NCBI GenBank assembly: GCA_946481075.1
Contig: CAMLMC010000005.1
Coordinates: 1 to 64,000, forward strand
Length of the DNA stretch: 64,000 bases
Reading direction: 5' to 3'
Origin: an uncultured Alphaproteobacteria bacterium
GTDB lineage: Bacteria; Pseudomonadota; Alphaproteobacteria; Micavibrionales; Micavibrionaceae
In this document: positions 17,698 through 26,762 of the stretch, one piece after another
Layout of the letters: each line of letters begins with the position of its first letter
Numbering within the stretch: position 1 is the stretch's first letter
Made by a program: the position numbers and the translations under genes
Notes under the pieces: generated by a model
Seen by the model: only the letters and a program-made list of their open reading frames with translations
What the model was told of the DNA's origin: nothing
The model's database searches: none

Positions 17698-18729
17698 TTA
17701 GGATTGCAGCAGTTCCAGCAAACGGGAGAAATCCGCTGGTACAGGTGCTTCAAAGCTCATTTCCTCGTCCGTGACAGGGTGAATAAAGTGAATCTCCCCG
17801 GCATGCAAAGCCTGACGCGGGAAGGCCAGAATCTCGTCCCGCACCTCCGGCTCATAACCGCCGCGGTTCAAAAGCGAGCGTTGCTCCTGTTCCGGCAAAC
17901 CATAAATAGGATCACCCAGCAGCGGGTGCCCCAGATGCTGCATATGAACGCGGATCTGGTGCGTACGGCCGGTTTCGAGCTGGCATGTCACGACGCTGAC
18001 CACATCATTGAATGTTTCTTCACGCAGATAATGCGTCTGCGCCTCTCGTCCCATTTTGTGGGAGCGTACAGACATCTTCAAACGGTTGGTCTGATGACGA
18101 CCGATTGGAACATCGATCGTGCCCTTGATTGGCGTTGGCATCTTCCACACCAGCGCGGAATAAATGCGGCCCAGAGAACGGTCGGAGAGCTGCGCGGCAA
18201 GCCCTTGATGCGCACGATCGCTTTTCGCCACCATCATAAGGCCGGATGTATCCTTATCAAGACGATGAACAATACCGGGACGCTTGACGCCGCCGATGCC
18301 GGAAAGCTCATCCCCACAATGATAAAGCAACGCATTGACCAATGTGCCGGTAGGATTCCCTGCCCCCGGATGAACAACCATGCCGGCCGGTTTATTGATG
18401 ACGAGTAAATCTTCATCTTCAAAAATAATATCGAGCGGGATATTCTCCGGCTGTGGGTTCGCCTCGACTGGCGCAGGGATGACCAGTTCGATGCGGTCGT
18501 TTGCGACTACAGGCATTGAGGCATCTGTACAAATTTTGTCATTAAGCGTGACACGACCCTCGAGGATCAAGTTTTTAAGACGCGATCTTGAAACGCCCTC
18601 GATATACTCGCCCACCATGGTTGCAAGTATCTTATCAAGGCGGCCGTTCTCCCGGACCTTGAAAATCCAGTTCTTGCCGGACTCAACGCCGTCTTCGCCG
18701 CCATCGATATCGTCTTCAAATTCGCTCAT
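17698..18729 (-). CDS. rluD: RluA-family pseudouridine synthase (RluD-like)
   Basis: Converts uridines to pseudouridine in 23S rRNA. An S4-type RNA-binding segment lies at about 35-90 (DKILATMVGEYIEGVSRSRL), followed by the RluA core with NKPAGMVVHPG and the catalytic Asp in HRLDKDTSGL at about 160. QLETGRTHQIRVHM further on is the family's third motif. The 343-residue length and S4 domain fit RluC/RluD; RluD is favoured by similarity of the core but not proven. A long acidic N-terminal tail precedes the S4 domain. Confidence 0.9.
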   Translation of the reverse strand: MSEFEDDIDGGEDGVESGKNWIFKVRENGRLDKILATMVGEYIEGVSRSRLKNLILEGRVTLNDKICTDASMPVVANDRIELVIPAPVEANPQPENIPLDIIFEDEDLLVINKPAGMVVHPGAGNPTGTLVNALLYHCGDELSGIGGVKRPGIVHRLDKDTSGLMMVAKSDRAHQGLAAQLSDRSLGRIYSALVWKMPTPIKGTIDVPIGRHQTNRLKMSVRSHKMGREAQTHYLREETFNDVVSVVTCQLETGRTHQIRVHMQHLGHPLLGDPIYGLPEQEQRSLLNRGGYEPEVRDEILAFPRQALHAGEIHFIHPVTDEEMSFEAPVPADFSRLLELLQS

Positions 18730-18778
18730 GCGGGGGTTTTACTGGGGTGAGGGGACGAAGTCACGCTTTTTATGATTA

Positions 18779-20116
18779 TTAGCGAAGAATCGGGCTTTTT
18801 GGCTTTTCCGGTATGCAGGGATCACTGTAAACATCCAGCGCCGGCGTCGCAACGACCCAGCCGTCATAGGTATAAGGCGGCGCAGGCTCGTCCTTGGCTT
18901 GATCATCGCCGAAACTTGTCTGGCTATGCCCTGCTAAAATGCGCTCGGCCCCCGGCCCCGAAACAAGGGCCGATGCCTGCGCATTCTGCCCTGCGGTATA
19001 GTCTTCCAACGATAAGACCTGTCCGCGCTGGTTGAACGTGGCAAGGCGGGCATGGGAACGGTAATCGCTGTCCAGCGCCGCACCGTTGATCAAAACACTC
19101 GCCCGGCCATCCTCATAGGCAATAATATCCGACGCGGCGTAATCATAAAATTCGGAGTTGAAATAACGCTGCCATAAAGGCGCGCCCGATGCATCCGTTT
19201 TCATCACCCAAGCGGCAAGGCCGGTTTTCGCACCGGCAAGCGGACGGATTTTCCCTGTAAGTATAAACGATCCGTCGCTGAATTGTCCGGCGCCATAAAG
19301 CGATGCAGCGAGGCCGCGAGGATAGGTGCGTTGCCATCCTATCGCGCCATTCTTTTCAACACGCATCGCCCATCCGGCGGATTTGTTCTCACCCGTGACG
19401 ATTTGCCCTGCTACGACATAGGCACCATCGAGCGTTGGCTGTAATGTCTGGAACACGGTTGTAGGTCCCGGACGGTAGGATCGTTTCCACAAAACCTTTC
19501 CTGATCCCGAAACGTTATAAATCAAACCATATTGCTGCTGGTCATCCTTTGCATCGGTGAATTGTGCGGCAACGATATAACTTCCCCCATCGGCCGGATG
19601 AATGGATTTCACCTCGACGCTACCGCCATCTTCATAGTACGGCACTTCACCTTTCGGTTTGCCGCTGTCATCGAAGAAACCGATGTAAAAACCGCCACGC
19701 ATTTTATCGCGCATATCGCCCGCCACGGTATAACCGGATTTGGTCTTGATGACATGCATAATGGTTTTGGCCCCCGTCACATCGCCCTTCATCTCCCAGA
19801 CCTTTTTGAAACGATTATCGAATTGGATCAGGAGCGGACGGACGGTTTCATCCTTCTTGTCCTTGGAGTAAGAACCGCCGACAACGAACGCGCCCTCTTC
19901 CAGTGGCACGACATCGGCATATTGTTCCATGCCATCATCACCTTCAGACATATCCCATTTATAAATGGCGCCGAATTGTGGTTCGCGGATGGAAATAATC
20001 TCGGTTTCGTTGGTCAGGCAGGAAGCCAAGGCTTCCTCTTCCTGCGCCCATGCGTTGCCGCTCATCAAAATGAGGATGATTGCGGAGAGGGATAATTTAC
20101 GGCGTTTTCCTTCCAT
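18779..20116 (-). CDS. secreted protein with propeller-like (delta-60-type) repeats
   Basis: The ATG at 20116 gives a 445-residue product with a textbook signal peptide (KRRKLSLSAIILILMSGNAW). An upstream GTG would add 12 residues that spoil it. The mature part holds about six repeats of the pattern GGSYIVAAQF...GKVLWKRSY, in which a Gly-rich strand is followed by a (L/G)WQRxY-type strand, as in delta-60 or PQQ-like beta-propellers. Two Cys near the start and end may pair. It is probably periplasmic; function unknown. The end lies about 50 bases before rluD on the same strand. Confidence 0.75.
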   Translation of the reverse strand: MEGKRRKLSLSAIILILMSGNAWAQEEEALASCLTNETEIISIREPQFGAIYKWDMSEGDDGMEQYADVVPLEEGAFVVGGSYSKDKKDETVRPLLIQFDNRFKKVWEMKGDVTGAKTIMHVIKTKSGYTVAGDMRDKMRGGFYIGFFDDSGKPKGEVPYYEDGGSVEVKSIHPADGGSYIVAAQFTDAKDDQQQYGLIYNVSGSGKVLWKRSYRPGPTTVFQTLQPTLDGAYVVAGQIVTGENKSAGWAMRVEKNGAIGWQRTYPRGLAASLYGAGQFSDGSFILTGKIRPLAGAKTGLAAWVMKTDASGAPLWQRYFNSEFYDYAASDIIAYEDGRASVLINGAALDSDYRSHARLATFNQRGQVLSLEDYTAGQNAQASALVSGPGAERILAGHSQTSFGDDQAKDEPAPPYTYDGWVVATPALDVYSDPCIPEKPKSPILR

Positions 20117-20174
20117 GCAAACAAGTGTAAAGTCGGAACGTGTAAAAGTCACGGGCTAGTTAAAGGACCACAAT

Positions 20175-21203
20175 TTGAAAATCCTGATCGTTACCGACGC
20201 ATGGCATCCGCAATTGAACGGCGTGGTCCGGACTTATGAATATCTTTATCAGGAACTGACCGCTATGGGGTATGAGGTCAAAATTATCGGCCCCGGCGAT
20301 TTCCCCCGTAACATGCCGATGCCGGGCTATTCCGAAATCCGCCTGACTTTATCCCCCTATCACACATTGCGCCGGATGATCGAAGACTTTCAACCTGGCC
20401 TTTTGCACATCGCGACCGAAGGCCCCTTAGGCCTCGCTGCCCGCAAATATGCCGTGCAATACGGCATGGAATTCACCAGTTGTTACCATACGCACTTTCC
20501 GGATTACGCCGCTGCCCGTGCCGCGAAATTCCTCCCCTTCCTTTATAATCCTGTCCGTGCGCTCGGTATTGCTTTCGTCCGCTGGTTCCATAAACATTCC
20601 TCATGCCTTTTTCTTGCGACCCAAAGCCTGGAGGATACTTTGCGTGAATGGGGTTTTGATTGCCCCATGAAACGCCTGACGCGCGGCATAGATTATGCGG
20701 TCTTTCATGCGGGAGATAAAAATCTGTTCAAGGATTTGCCAAAACCGGTTGCCCTTTATGTCGGACGTGTCGCCATCGAAAAAAATCTTGAGGCTTTTTT
20801 GGATATGGACTGGAATGGCAGCAAGGTCATCGTGGGAACGGGCCCGGATTTGGATATGCTCCGCGCCAAATATCCATCCGCAATCTTTGCCGGCAAACAA
20901 ACGGGCAAGGACCTTGCGGACCATTACCGCTCTGCCGATCTTTTTGTCTTCCCCTCGAAAACCGACACGTTTGGCATGGTGTTGATAGAGGCCATGGCCT
21001 GCGGCATCCCCATCGCTGCTTACCCTGTGACTGGTCCCGTCGATATCGTCACATCTCCCTTGCTCGGCGCTTTGCATGAAAATCTCGCCATCGCAGCTCA
21101 AACCGCCCTTCAGAATGGCGGAACCGCAAGCGAGCGACATGATCACGCGTTGGAACATTACAGCTGGCGCAAGGCCGCCATTCAGTTTCTAGAGACCGAT
21201 TAG
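20175..21203 (+). CDS. GT4-family glycosyltransferase
   Basis: A 342-residue two-Rossmann (GT-B) enzyme. The N-terminal domain opens ILIVTDAWHPQLNGVVRTYE, typical of GDP-mannose- or UDP-glucose-dependent transferases that glycosylate diacylglycerol or phosphatidylinositol. The C-terminal domain carries ALYVGRVAIEKNLEAFL and the donor-binding FPSKTDTFGMVLIEAMACG (E-x7-E region). AAAGGA precedes a TTG start at 20175. It is followed by a phosphoesterase and a membrane protein, suggesting a glycolipid or envelope task. Donor and acceptor are not predictable from sequence alone. Confidence 0.9.
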   Translation: MKILIVTDAWHPQLNGVVRTYEYLYQELTAMGYEVKIIGPGDFPRNMPMPGYSEIRLTLSPYHTLRRMIEDFQPGLLHIATEGPLGLAARKYAVQYGMEFTSCYHTHFPDYAAARAAKFLPFLYNPVRALGIAFVRWFHKHSSCLFLATQSLEDTLREWGFDCPMKRLTRGIDYAVFHAGDKNLFKDLPKPVALYVGRVAIEKNLEAFLDMDWNGSKVIVGTGPDLDMLRAKYPSAIFAGKQTGKDLADHYRSADLFVFPSKTDTFGMVLIEAMACGIPIAAYPVTGPVDIVTSPLLGALHENLAIAAQTALQNGGTASERHDHALEHYSWRKAAIQFLETD

Positions 21204-21270
21204 GGGTTTTTTGCAGTGCAAGAATCAGGTAAGATTGGAATCAGGTTGAAACACCTGACAAGAGGCCCTC

Positions 21271-22197
21271 TTGCCACACGAGATTGTTCATTACCGCAGT
21301 ATTTTCCTGTCGGATTTCCACATCGGTGCCAAAAAATTCGCGGCCGCCCCCCTTCTCGATTTTCTACGTCATCATCACGCCGACCATATCTATCTGGTTG
21401 GTGATATTATTGATGGTTGGAAACTTTCAAAACGATGGTACTGGACCGAAACGACCAGCCAGATCTTTGATGAACTTTTTAGAAAAGCGCAGGCTGGTAC
21501 AAAAATCATCTATATCATTGGCAATCATGACGAAGAGGTGCGTACCCACAATATTTTGAAACGTCTGCGCTATGCCCATCGCCTTGGCATCCAGATCAAA
21601 AACCGCGTCATTCATAAAAACGCGGATGGGCGTGAATTTCTGGTGATCCACGGTGATCAGTTTGACCGCGCCATCCTACGCGGCGCTCTAAGCCGCGTGA
21701 GCGACCGTTTATACGATCTGGTTGTCGACATTATTGAACGCCGCCGCCCCGTTAAAATCGAAGTGGACGGACAAATCAAACGATTTTCCCTGTCGAAATT
21801 CCTCTCCTATCACGGTCAGGTCGCGCTCAATATTCTAAACAATTTCGAGAACGCGCTCTGCCGAGAGGCGAAACGCAGCGATGTCAACGGAATCATCTGC
21901 GGCCACACACACATTCCGGCACTGAAACATCTCAAAGGCATTACCTATGCCAACTGCGGATCCTGGCTGTCCGGCAAACCCACCGCTATCGTTGAAAAAG
22001 TTAATGGCAGCCTTGAAATTGTCGATTGGGACAGCGCGGCACAGGACAGCGATTTTACCTATAATGCAGAATCCTTTATTCACCGCCCGGCAACGCTGCG
22101 CCTGATGCAACTAATCAGGAAGACATGGCCGTCGCCGCATGATGCCACATATAACGTTTACAAACCACGCCTGACACCGCAAACTGAAAACCTGTAA
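21271..22197 (+). CDS. LpxH-like UDP-2,3-diacylglucosamine diphosphatase family metallophosphoesterase
   Basis: A calcineurin-like phosphoesterase with all metal motifs: LSDFHIG near residue 14, VGDIIDGW, GNHDE, an isolated His in VIHGDQFD, and CGHTHIP near 215. These resemble LpxH and related enzymes that cleave UDP-diacylglucosamine in lipid A synthesis, although 308 residues is longer than E. coli LpxH. The proposed start is TTG at 21271; translation could begin slightly later. Its stop overlaps the next ATG (TAATG). The neighbouring glycosyltransferase fits a role in envelope lipids. Confidence 0.85.
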   Translation: MPHEIVHYRSIFLSDFHIGAKKFAAAPLLDFLRHHHADHIYLVGDIIDGWKLSKRWYWTETTSQIFDELFRKAQAGTKIIYIIGNHDEEVRTHNILKRLRYAHRLGIQIKNRVIHKNADGREFLVIHGDQFDRAILRGALSRVSDRLYDLVVDIIERRRPVKIEVDGQIKRFSLSKFLSYHGQVALNILNNFENALCREAKRSDVNGIICGHTHIPALKHLKGITYANCGSWLSGKPTAIVEKVNGSLEIVDWDSAAQDSDFTYNAESFIHRPATLRLMQLIRKTWPSPHDATYNVYKPRLTPQTENL

Positions 22198-22844
22198 TGC
22201 AAAAACATCTTCTGCCCCTATCCTGCCTGCTTGTCACGGCCCTTGTCTTTCTATGGTCCGGCATGGGCCCGTATGATCGCATGACATGGTGGATGGAAGT
22301 TGCGCCGGTGATCATTGCTGTGCCCTTGCTGGCGACCACTTATAGAAATTTTCGTCTGACCAACTTGCTCTACGCCCTGATCTTACTGCATGCCCTCATC
22401 CTGATGGTCGGCGGCCATTACACTTATGCTCGCGTACCCGCATTCGACTGGCTGCGTGATATCACAGGCGGGGATCGTAACAACTACGACAAAGTGGGTC
22501 ATTTCGCGCAAGGATTCATTCCTGCGATTATTGCGCGCGAACTTCTACTTCGGACATCCCCTTTGCGTGCAGGAAGATGGATGTTCGCGCTGATTATATT
22601 TTCCTGCCTCGGAATCGCGGCCGCCTATGAAATTATCGAATGGATTGCCGCCGTAATAACCGAAGGCGGCGCGCATGAATTCCTCGGCACGCAAGGTGAT
22701 GTGTGGGATACGCAAAAGGACATGATGTGGGCCGGATTCGGCGCAGTCATGGCCTTGCTGTTTTTATCTAGGCTGCACGACCGCGCACTTGCGAATCTTG
22801 CCGCTGCTGCATCAGGAAATGCTGCAAACCTACAAACGCGATAA
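22197..22844 (+). CDS. YjdF/DUF2238-family inner-membrane protein
   Basis: A 215-residue protein with about six hydrophobic helices. Conserved polar motifs HYTYARVP, YDKVGHFAQGF and the E-IIEW segment within helices are typical of the DUF2238 (YjdF) family, whose function is unknown. It begins on the last base of the preceding phosphoesterase stop codon, so translation is coupled. Its last 77 bases overlap the convergent glucokinase gene. Confidence 0.85.
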   Translation: MQKHLLPLSCLLVTALVFLWSGMGPYDRMTWWMEVAPVIIAVPLLATTYRNFRLTNLLYALILLHALILMVGGHYTYARVPAFDWLRDITGGDRNNYDKVGHFAQGFIPAIIARELLLRTSPLRAGRWMFALIIFSCLGIAAAYEIIEWIAAVITEGGAHEFLGTQGDVWDTQKDMMWAGFGAVMALLFLSRLHDRALANLAAAASGNAANLQTR

Positions 22845-23757
22845 ATGGATGCGTAATCAGATAGGTTGGAATCGCGCTCAAGTAAGTATTGAACCGCCCC
22901 TTTGCCTCGAATTCCGTGCGGAATCGCGAAGTGAAGAAATAATCGCCGAGCTTGGCCGGGATACCGCCCGCAATATAAACTCCACCAAATGACCCAAGCG
23001 TCAACGCGAGATTGCCTGCAATAGAGCCGAGAAAGGCCATCATTTTATCCAGCGCCTCTTCGGACACGGGGCATGTTTTCGCAATCGCGGCCTCGGCAAT
23101 TTCCTGTGCGGTTTTATCGGCCAGTTCTTCGTGCCCGTCTAGAATACGGATGGCATTGTAAATATTCACCAGCCCTTTGCCGGAACAAACACGCTCTGCC
23201 GAAATATGGTGGTATTTATATCGCAAAGTGCGGAACAGATCGAATTCGCGCTGTGTTTTAGCGGGCATTGTAACGTGCCCACCTTCACCGGAAATCGCGA
23301 CATATTTATCACCATCCCATGCGAGGCTTGCAATGCCAAGGCCTGTGCCAGGGCCCACAACCGCGATCGGTGCATGGGCCACCGGCGCATCACCATTGCC
23401 GACCTGCTTGAGGTCACCGGATTTCAGATGTGGAATGGCAAGCGCAATGGCCTTGAAATCATTCATCAACGTGAAACTGTCAAGGCCTAACGCCACCCTC
23501 GTTTCCTCAATAGAAAATTTCCAGACATGGTTGGTCATCTCGAACCAATCGCCGGTGACGGGACCCGCAATCGCAAAGGCCGCGCATTTGGGTTTGATAC
23601 CACCCAACCCGTTGATATAGGCCTGCGCCGCTTCCTGCAATCCGGCATAATCCGCACATTGCAAAACTTTTTCATGGGAAAAACCATTTTCATCTGCCAG
23701 CGCGAAACGTGCATTGGTACCGCCAATATCCGCAATCAGGCCTACGGGTGTCGTCAT
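22768..23757 (-). CDS. glk: glucokinase
   Basis: Phosphorylates glucose to glucose 6-phosphate with ATP. The N-terminus GLIADIGGTNARFAL is the phosphate-1 motif of bacterial Glk, GPGTGLGIA lies mid-protein and EGGHV follows with conserved catalytic-domain residues. The 329-residue length matches the E. coli-type ATP glucokinase, with a short polar tail added. That tail overlaps the end of the YjdF-like gene on the other strand. It is divergent from cpdR. Confidence 0.95.
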   Translation of the reverse strand: MTTPVGLIADIGGTNARFALADENGFSHEKVLQCADYAGLQEAAQAYINGLGGIKPKCAAFAIAGPVTGDWFEMTNHVWKFSIEETRVALGLDSFTLMNDFKAIALAIPHLKSGDLKQVGNGDAPVAHAPIAVVGPGTGLGIASLAWDGDKYVAISGEGGHVTMPAKTQREFDLFRTLRYKYHHISAERVCSGKGLVNIYNAIRILDGHEELADKTAQEIAEAAIAKTCPVSEEALDKMMAFLGSIAGNLALTLGSFGGVYIAGGIPAKLGDYFFTSRFRTEFEAKGRFNTYLSAIPTYLITHPFIAFVGLQHFLMQQRQDSQVRGRAA

Positions 23758-23835
23758 AATTTGTCTCTGCCCTTATAATCTGTAATAATTGGGCAAGACA
23801 TTAGCCAAAAACGAACGGAAAAACTACCCCCTAAT

Positions 23836-24204
23836 ATGGCAAACATTCTCCTTGCGGAAGACGACATGGCGATGCGGCAGTTCCTCACCGCCGCCCTCGA
23901 AAGGGCCGGACATAACGTCATGCCCTGTGCCGATGGCTTGACCGCTCTTGGCGCGATAGAGGCAGCACCAGACCGGTATGATCTCTTGCTCTCCGACATC
24001 GTCATGCCGGGAATGGATGGAATCGAACTCTCGAACCGCGCCGCCCGCATTCACCCTGGTCTGAAGGTTTTGTTTATTACGGGATTTACCGCGTTTGAAC
24101 AGCAGGTGCACAATTCTACCAACGGGCCCGCTCCGCGTGTCATGTCAAAGCCTTTCCATCTGGGCCAATTGGTAAATCAAATCGATGCCATTTTGTCGTC
24201 ATAA
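23836..24204 (+). CDS. cpdR: CpdR-like single-domain response regulator
   Basis: A 122-residue receiver without output domain. The acidic pair is in LLAEDDMAMRQFL, the phospho-Asp in LLSDIVMPGMDGIEL, Thr in LFITGFT and Lys in VMSKPFHL. Length and sequence match CpdR, which in Caulobacter and relatives localises ClpXP to the pole and controls proteolysis of CtrA and other cell-cycle proteins according to its phosphorylation by the CckA-ChpT relay. It stands alone, divergent from glk, just ahead of the Tad genes; the CtrA-like sites nearby make the location suggestive. Confidence 0.85.
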   Translation: MANILLAEDDMAMRQFLTAALERAGHNVMPCADGLTALGAIEAAPDRYDLLLSDIVMPGMDGIELSNRAARIHPGLKVLFITGFTAFEQQVHNSTNGPAPRVMSKPFHLGQLVNQIDAILSS

Positions 24205-24381
24205 GACGACAGGACAGATTAACCAGACAAGTTGTTGTATTGCCTAAAATTTTATGAAAATCCGTAGAGAAAAACCGTGCCTCGCCACGCCAAAAAAGGT
24301 ATGATGGATATGGTCAGGATCGATGATGTATTATGTGCCGCATCGCCTGCCTGAAAACATATTCAACCGATCGGGCCTCCT

Positions 24382-24894
24382 ATGATTCATTCCAGATTTC
24401 TGCTTGCCGTTCTTGCTGCGTCCCTCGCCTCGGGTGCCGGAACCGCCCTTGCCCAAAGCGCAGCGCCAAAATCAGGCGACCTGATTCCCCCGTCCTCCAC
24501 CGTAGAGGCGCGCCTAGACCCGCTTCAATCCGAAAGCCACCCGCCGCTAAAACTTACGCCGGATAAATCAGAACTGGTTCGCCTGACTACTGAAGCCTCA
24601 AGCGTGATTGTTGGCAACCCCGAGCATATCACCGTTTTGCTCGACACACCAAAACTGGCGGTTGTCGTGCCACGCAAGGCTGGCGCAACCTATTTCACTG
24701 TGTTGGACAAGGATCAGAACGTTATTATGCAAAGACACGTTATCGTCTCCAGTCCTCAGAAAAACTATGTCCGCATCCGCCGCAGTTGTGGCGCCGCCCC
24801 CAAGGATTCCCCCTGCCAGCCGACAAGTGTTTATTTTTGCCCCGATATGTGCCATGAGATAGGGGCCAGCGGCGGCGAAACCACGACCGAATAA
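24382..24894 (+). CDS. secreted small protein with secretin/CpaC N-terminal-type domain
   Basis: A 170-residue protein with a signal peptide ending ALAQ at about residue 26. The core (LVRLTTEASSVIVGNPEHITVLLDTPKLAVVV) matches the pilus-formation N-terminal domain that starts CpaC secretins; compare LVDLGQNVSDVLVANPGIID in CpaC of this window. Six Cys near the C-terminus may form disulfides. It lies upstream of tadD on the plus strand, facing the main pilus operon, and is probably periplasmic, perhaps assisting the secretin. No Shine-Dalgarno sequence is obvious. Confidence 0.8.
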   Translation: MIHSRFLLAVLAASLASGAGTALAQSAAPKSGDLIPPSSTVEARLDPLQSESHPPLKLTPDKSELVRLTTEASSVIVGNPEHITVLLDTPKLAVVVPRKAGATYFTVLDKDQNVIMQRHVIVSSPQKNYVRIRRSCGAAPKDSPCQPTSVYFCPDMCHEIGASGGETTTE

Positions 24895-24939
24895 CCGCTG
24901 GCATCTGGCCAACCCTTGCTCGAAGGTAATTGATTTAGC

Positions 24940-25773
24940 ATGAAACCGGTTTTTCGTGGATTTACGCTTATTCCCGTTCTCGCATCCATTCTCTTTGTAG
25001 CTGCCTGTGGCAGCACATCGGCCCATCGGAATGTTAGCAATGTTTCAGAGGCAAACCGCGTCGATGCGATCCTCCAGAAGGCCGCGCGTGAAGCCAAGGC
25101 CAGCGGCAATACAGTGGAGACAGTTGCCCTCCTCGAACAAATCTACCAACGCAATGAAGGGGATGCCGCCATTGCCACCAGCTATGGTCAGGCCCTGCGC
25201 GAAGACGAACAATTGAACAAGGCACGGCAAGTGCTCCTTCCCTACACCGATGGTAAAAAGGCCTATCCCGATGCTGTGGTCGAATTGGCAATGGTCCAAC
25301 TTGCGCTTGGACAATATAAGGAAGCAGAACTGACCTCACGCCGCGCTGTCGAGCTGGATCCCGAACAGGGCCGCGCCTATCTCGCACTCGGTACGGCGCT
25401 CGACGCCCAGAATAATCATGAAGAGGCAGAATCCGCCTTCCGCCGCGGTGTGGACAAATGGAAGGGCGACCCCGCGCCGATCCTCAACAATCTCGCTTTG
25501 AACCTCGCGTCGCAGAACAAACTCGATCAGGCGCTCGATCTTCTGGAACGCGCCAAGAAGGAATCCCCGGGGCGCATGGAGATTGAACGCAATATTCGTA
25601 TCATCAGCACGTTAAAAGAAGGTGCCAACGACTTCCTGATTAAGGAAGGCAAGATGGAAGCGCCGGAAGAGAAAAAAGACGCCAAGAAACCAGTAACCAA
25701 GAAAACGCCTGTGAAAAAACCGGAAGAGAAAAAAGAAACCGCAGAGGCTGAAGAAAAGAAAAAGGCCGAATAA
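24940..25773 (+). CDS. tadD: TadD-like TPR lipoprotein
   Basis: A 277-residue lipoprotein with the lipobox VAAC at about residue 24 and at least four tetratricopeptide repeats (LALGQYKEAELTSRRAVELD, then AYLALGTALDAQNN and onward). The tail is very rich in Lys, Glu and Pro (KKPVTKKTPVKKPEEKKE). TadD is thought to help assemble or localise the Tad secretin, acting like a pilotin. The gene is convergent with tadC across a bidirectional terminator. Confidence 0.88.
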   Translation: MKPVFRGFTLIPVLASILFVAACGSTSAHRNVSNVSEANRVDAILQKAAREAKASGNTVETVALLEQIYQRNEGDAAIATSYGQALREDEQLNKARQVLLPYTDGKKAYPDAVVELAMVQLALGQYKEAELTSRRAVELDPEQGRAYLALGTALDAQNNHEEAESAFRRGVDKWKGDPAPILNNLALNLASQNKLDQALDLLERAKKESPGRMEIERNIRIISTLKEGANDFLIKEGKMEAPEEKKDAKKPVTKKTPVKKPEEKKETAEAEEKKKAE

Positions 25774-25775
25774 TA

Positions 25776-25800
25776 AAAACCCCGCCAAGTGCGGGGTTTT
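25776..25800. terminator. bidirectional terminator between tadD and tadC
   Basis: A ten-pair stem AAAACCCCGC/GCGGGGTTTT (25776-25785 with 25791-25800) around a five-base loop, with A/T runs on both sides, sits between convergent stop codons. Confidence 0.92.
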
Positions 25801-25814
25801 CTATGCCAGAAACA

Positions 25815-26759
25815 TCAGAAGGTCTGGCTTGCCTGAATACCTGCTGGCCCTAGAATAACAATGAACAATGCCGGCAAAAAGAACAAAATCATCGGCACTG
25901 TCAGCTTGGGCGGAAGGGCCGCCGCCTTCTCTTCCGCGTTTGACATACGAATTTCACGCAATTCTTCTGCCATAACACGCAGCGCCTGCGATACGGATGT
26001 ACCGTATTGTTCCGCCTGAATAAGTGCAGTCGCAAACGACTTGCCATACCCGCCCACACGTTTGCCGAAATCAGACAGCGCACCGCGGCGGTCGGACAAC
26101 ATCGCCATTTCTGCACTTAGGACGCCCAGTTCTTCTGCAAGGGTCGGCGAATGGTCTGCCACTTCCCGCGCGACGCGGTCCACTGTTTGTTCAAGGCCAA
26201 TCCCGCCCTGCACACAAATCAGCATCATATCGAGCGCATCAGGGAAAGTCTGGTTGATTTCCTCAATGCGCTTCAACGCCTGGTTCTGGATGATGATGCG
26301 CGGCAGCGAAAAACCGAAGCCCGCAGCACCAAGCAAGATACCCAATTCAACGATATGAGAAATTTCCTTGTCGGTCTTGCCAAGGATCAACATACCAAAT
26401 AATACGAGAATGATAGGAATAACAATCTGGGCCGCGATATATTTCAACGGTGCCGCGTTGCTGCGTATCCCCGCCTGTAGCAATAATTCCCGCACTTTTT
26501 CGCCGTAACCGCCCGCCATTGTTTGCAGTTTATAGAAGGTAGTCATCGAATCCTTGGCGGACATTTTCACTTCGCCCTTGCGGGTAAGCTCTTCTTTGCT
26601 GGCTTCGAACAGCGTTTTACGCTTCTTCTCGATAACGCTTTTGTAGCGCTCCTTTTTGTCAGACCGTTGCAAAAACGGCAGGGCAAAGGCCGCAAAAGAT
26701 AAGGCCGCCGCTACGGCGCTACCGACTACTATCAAAAGATCAGACGTTAAATCAATCAT
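25815..26759 (-). CDS. tadC: Tad pilus platform protein TadC
   Basis: Inner-membrane platform protein of the Tad machine with a T2SF/GspF domain. An N-terminal helix (VGSAVAAALSFAAFALPFL) is followed by a cytoplasmic region, then two helices around 130-165, the GspF core (FPDALDMMLICVQGGIGLEQ) and a C-terminal helix (LTVPMILFFLPALFIVILG). The 314-residue length is standard. It starts three bases after tadB, last in the minus-strand cpa operon. Confidence 0.94.
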   Translation of the reverse strand: MIDLTSDLLIVVGSAVAAALSFAAFALPFLQRSDKKERYKSVIEKKRKTLFEASKEELTRKGEVKMSAKDSMTTFYKLQTMAGGYGEKVRELLLQAGIRSNAAPLKYIAAQIVIPIILVLFGMLILGKTDKEISHIVELGILLGAAGFGFSLPRIIIQNQALKRIEEINQTFPDALDMMLICVQGGIGLEQTVDRVAREVADHSPTLAEELGVLSAEMAMLSDRRGALSDFGKRVGGYGKSFATALIQAEQYGTSVSQALRVMAEELREIRMSNAEEKAAALPPKLTVPMILFFLPALFIVILGPAGIQASQTF

Positions 26760-26762
26760 ACG

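Noticed and set aside
24000..24060. tRNA-like GATGGAATCGAACTCTCGAAC text inside cpdR
   Set aside because: It recalls a tRNA T arm, but no acceptor or anticodon stem can be formed and it encodes the conserved CpdR receiver.
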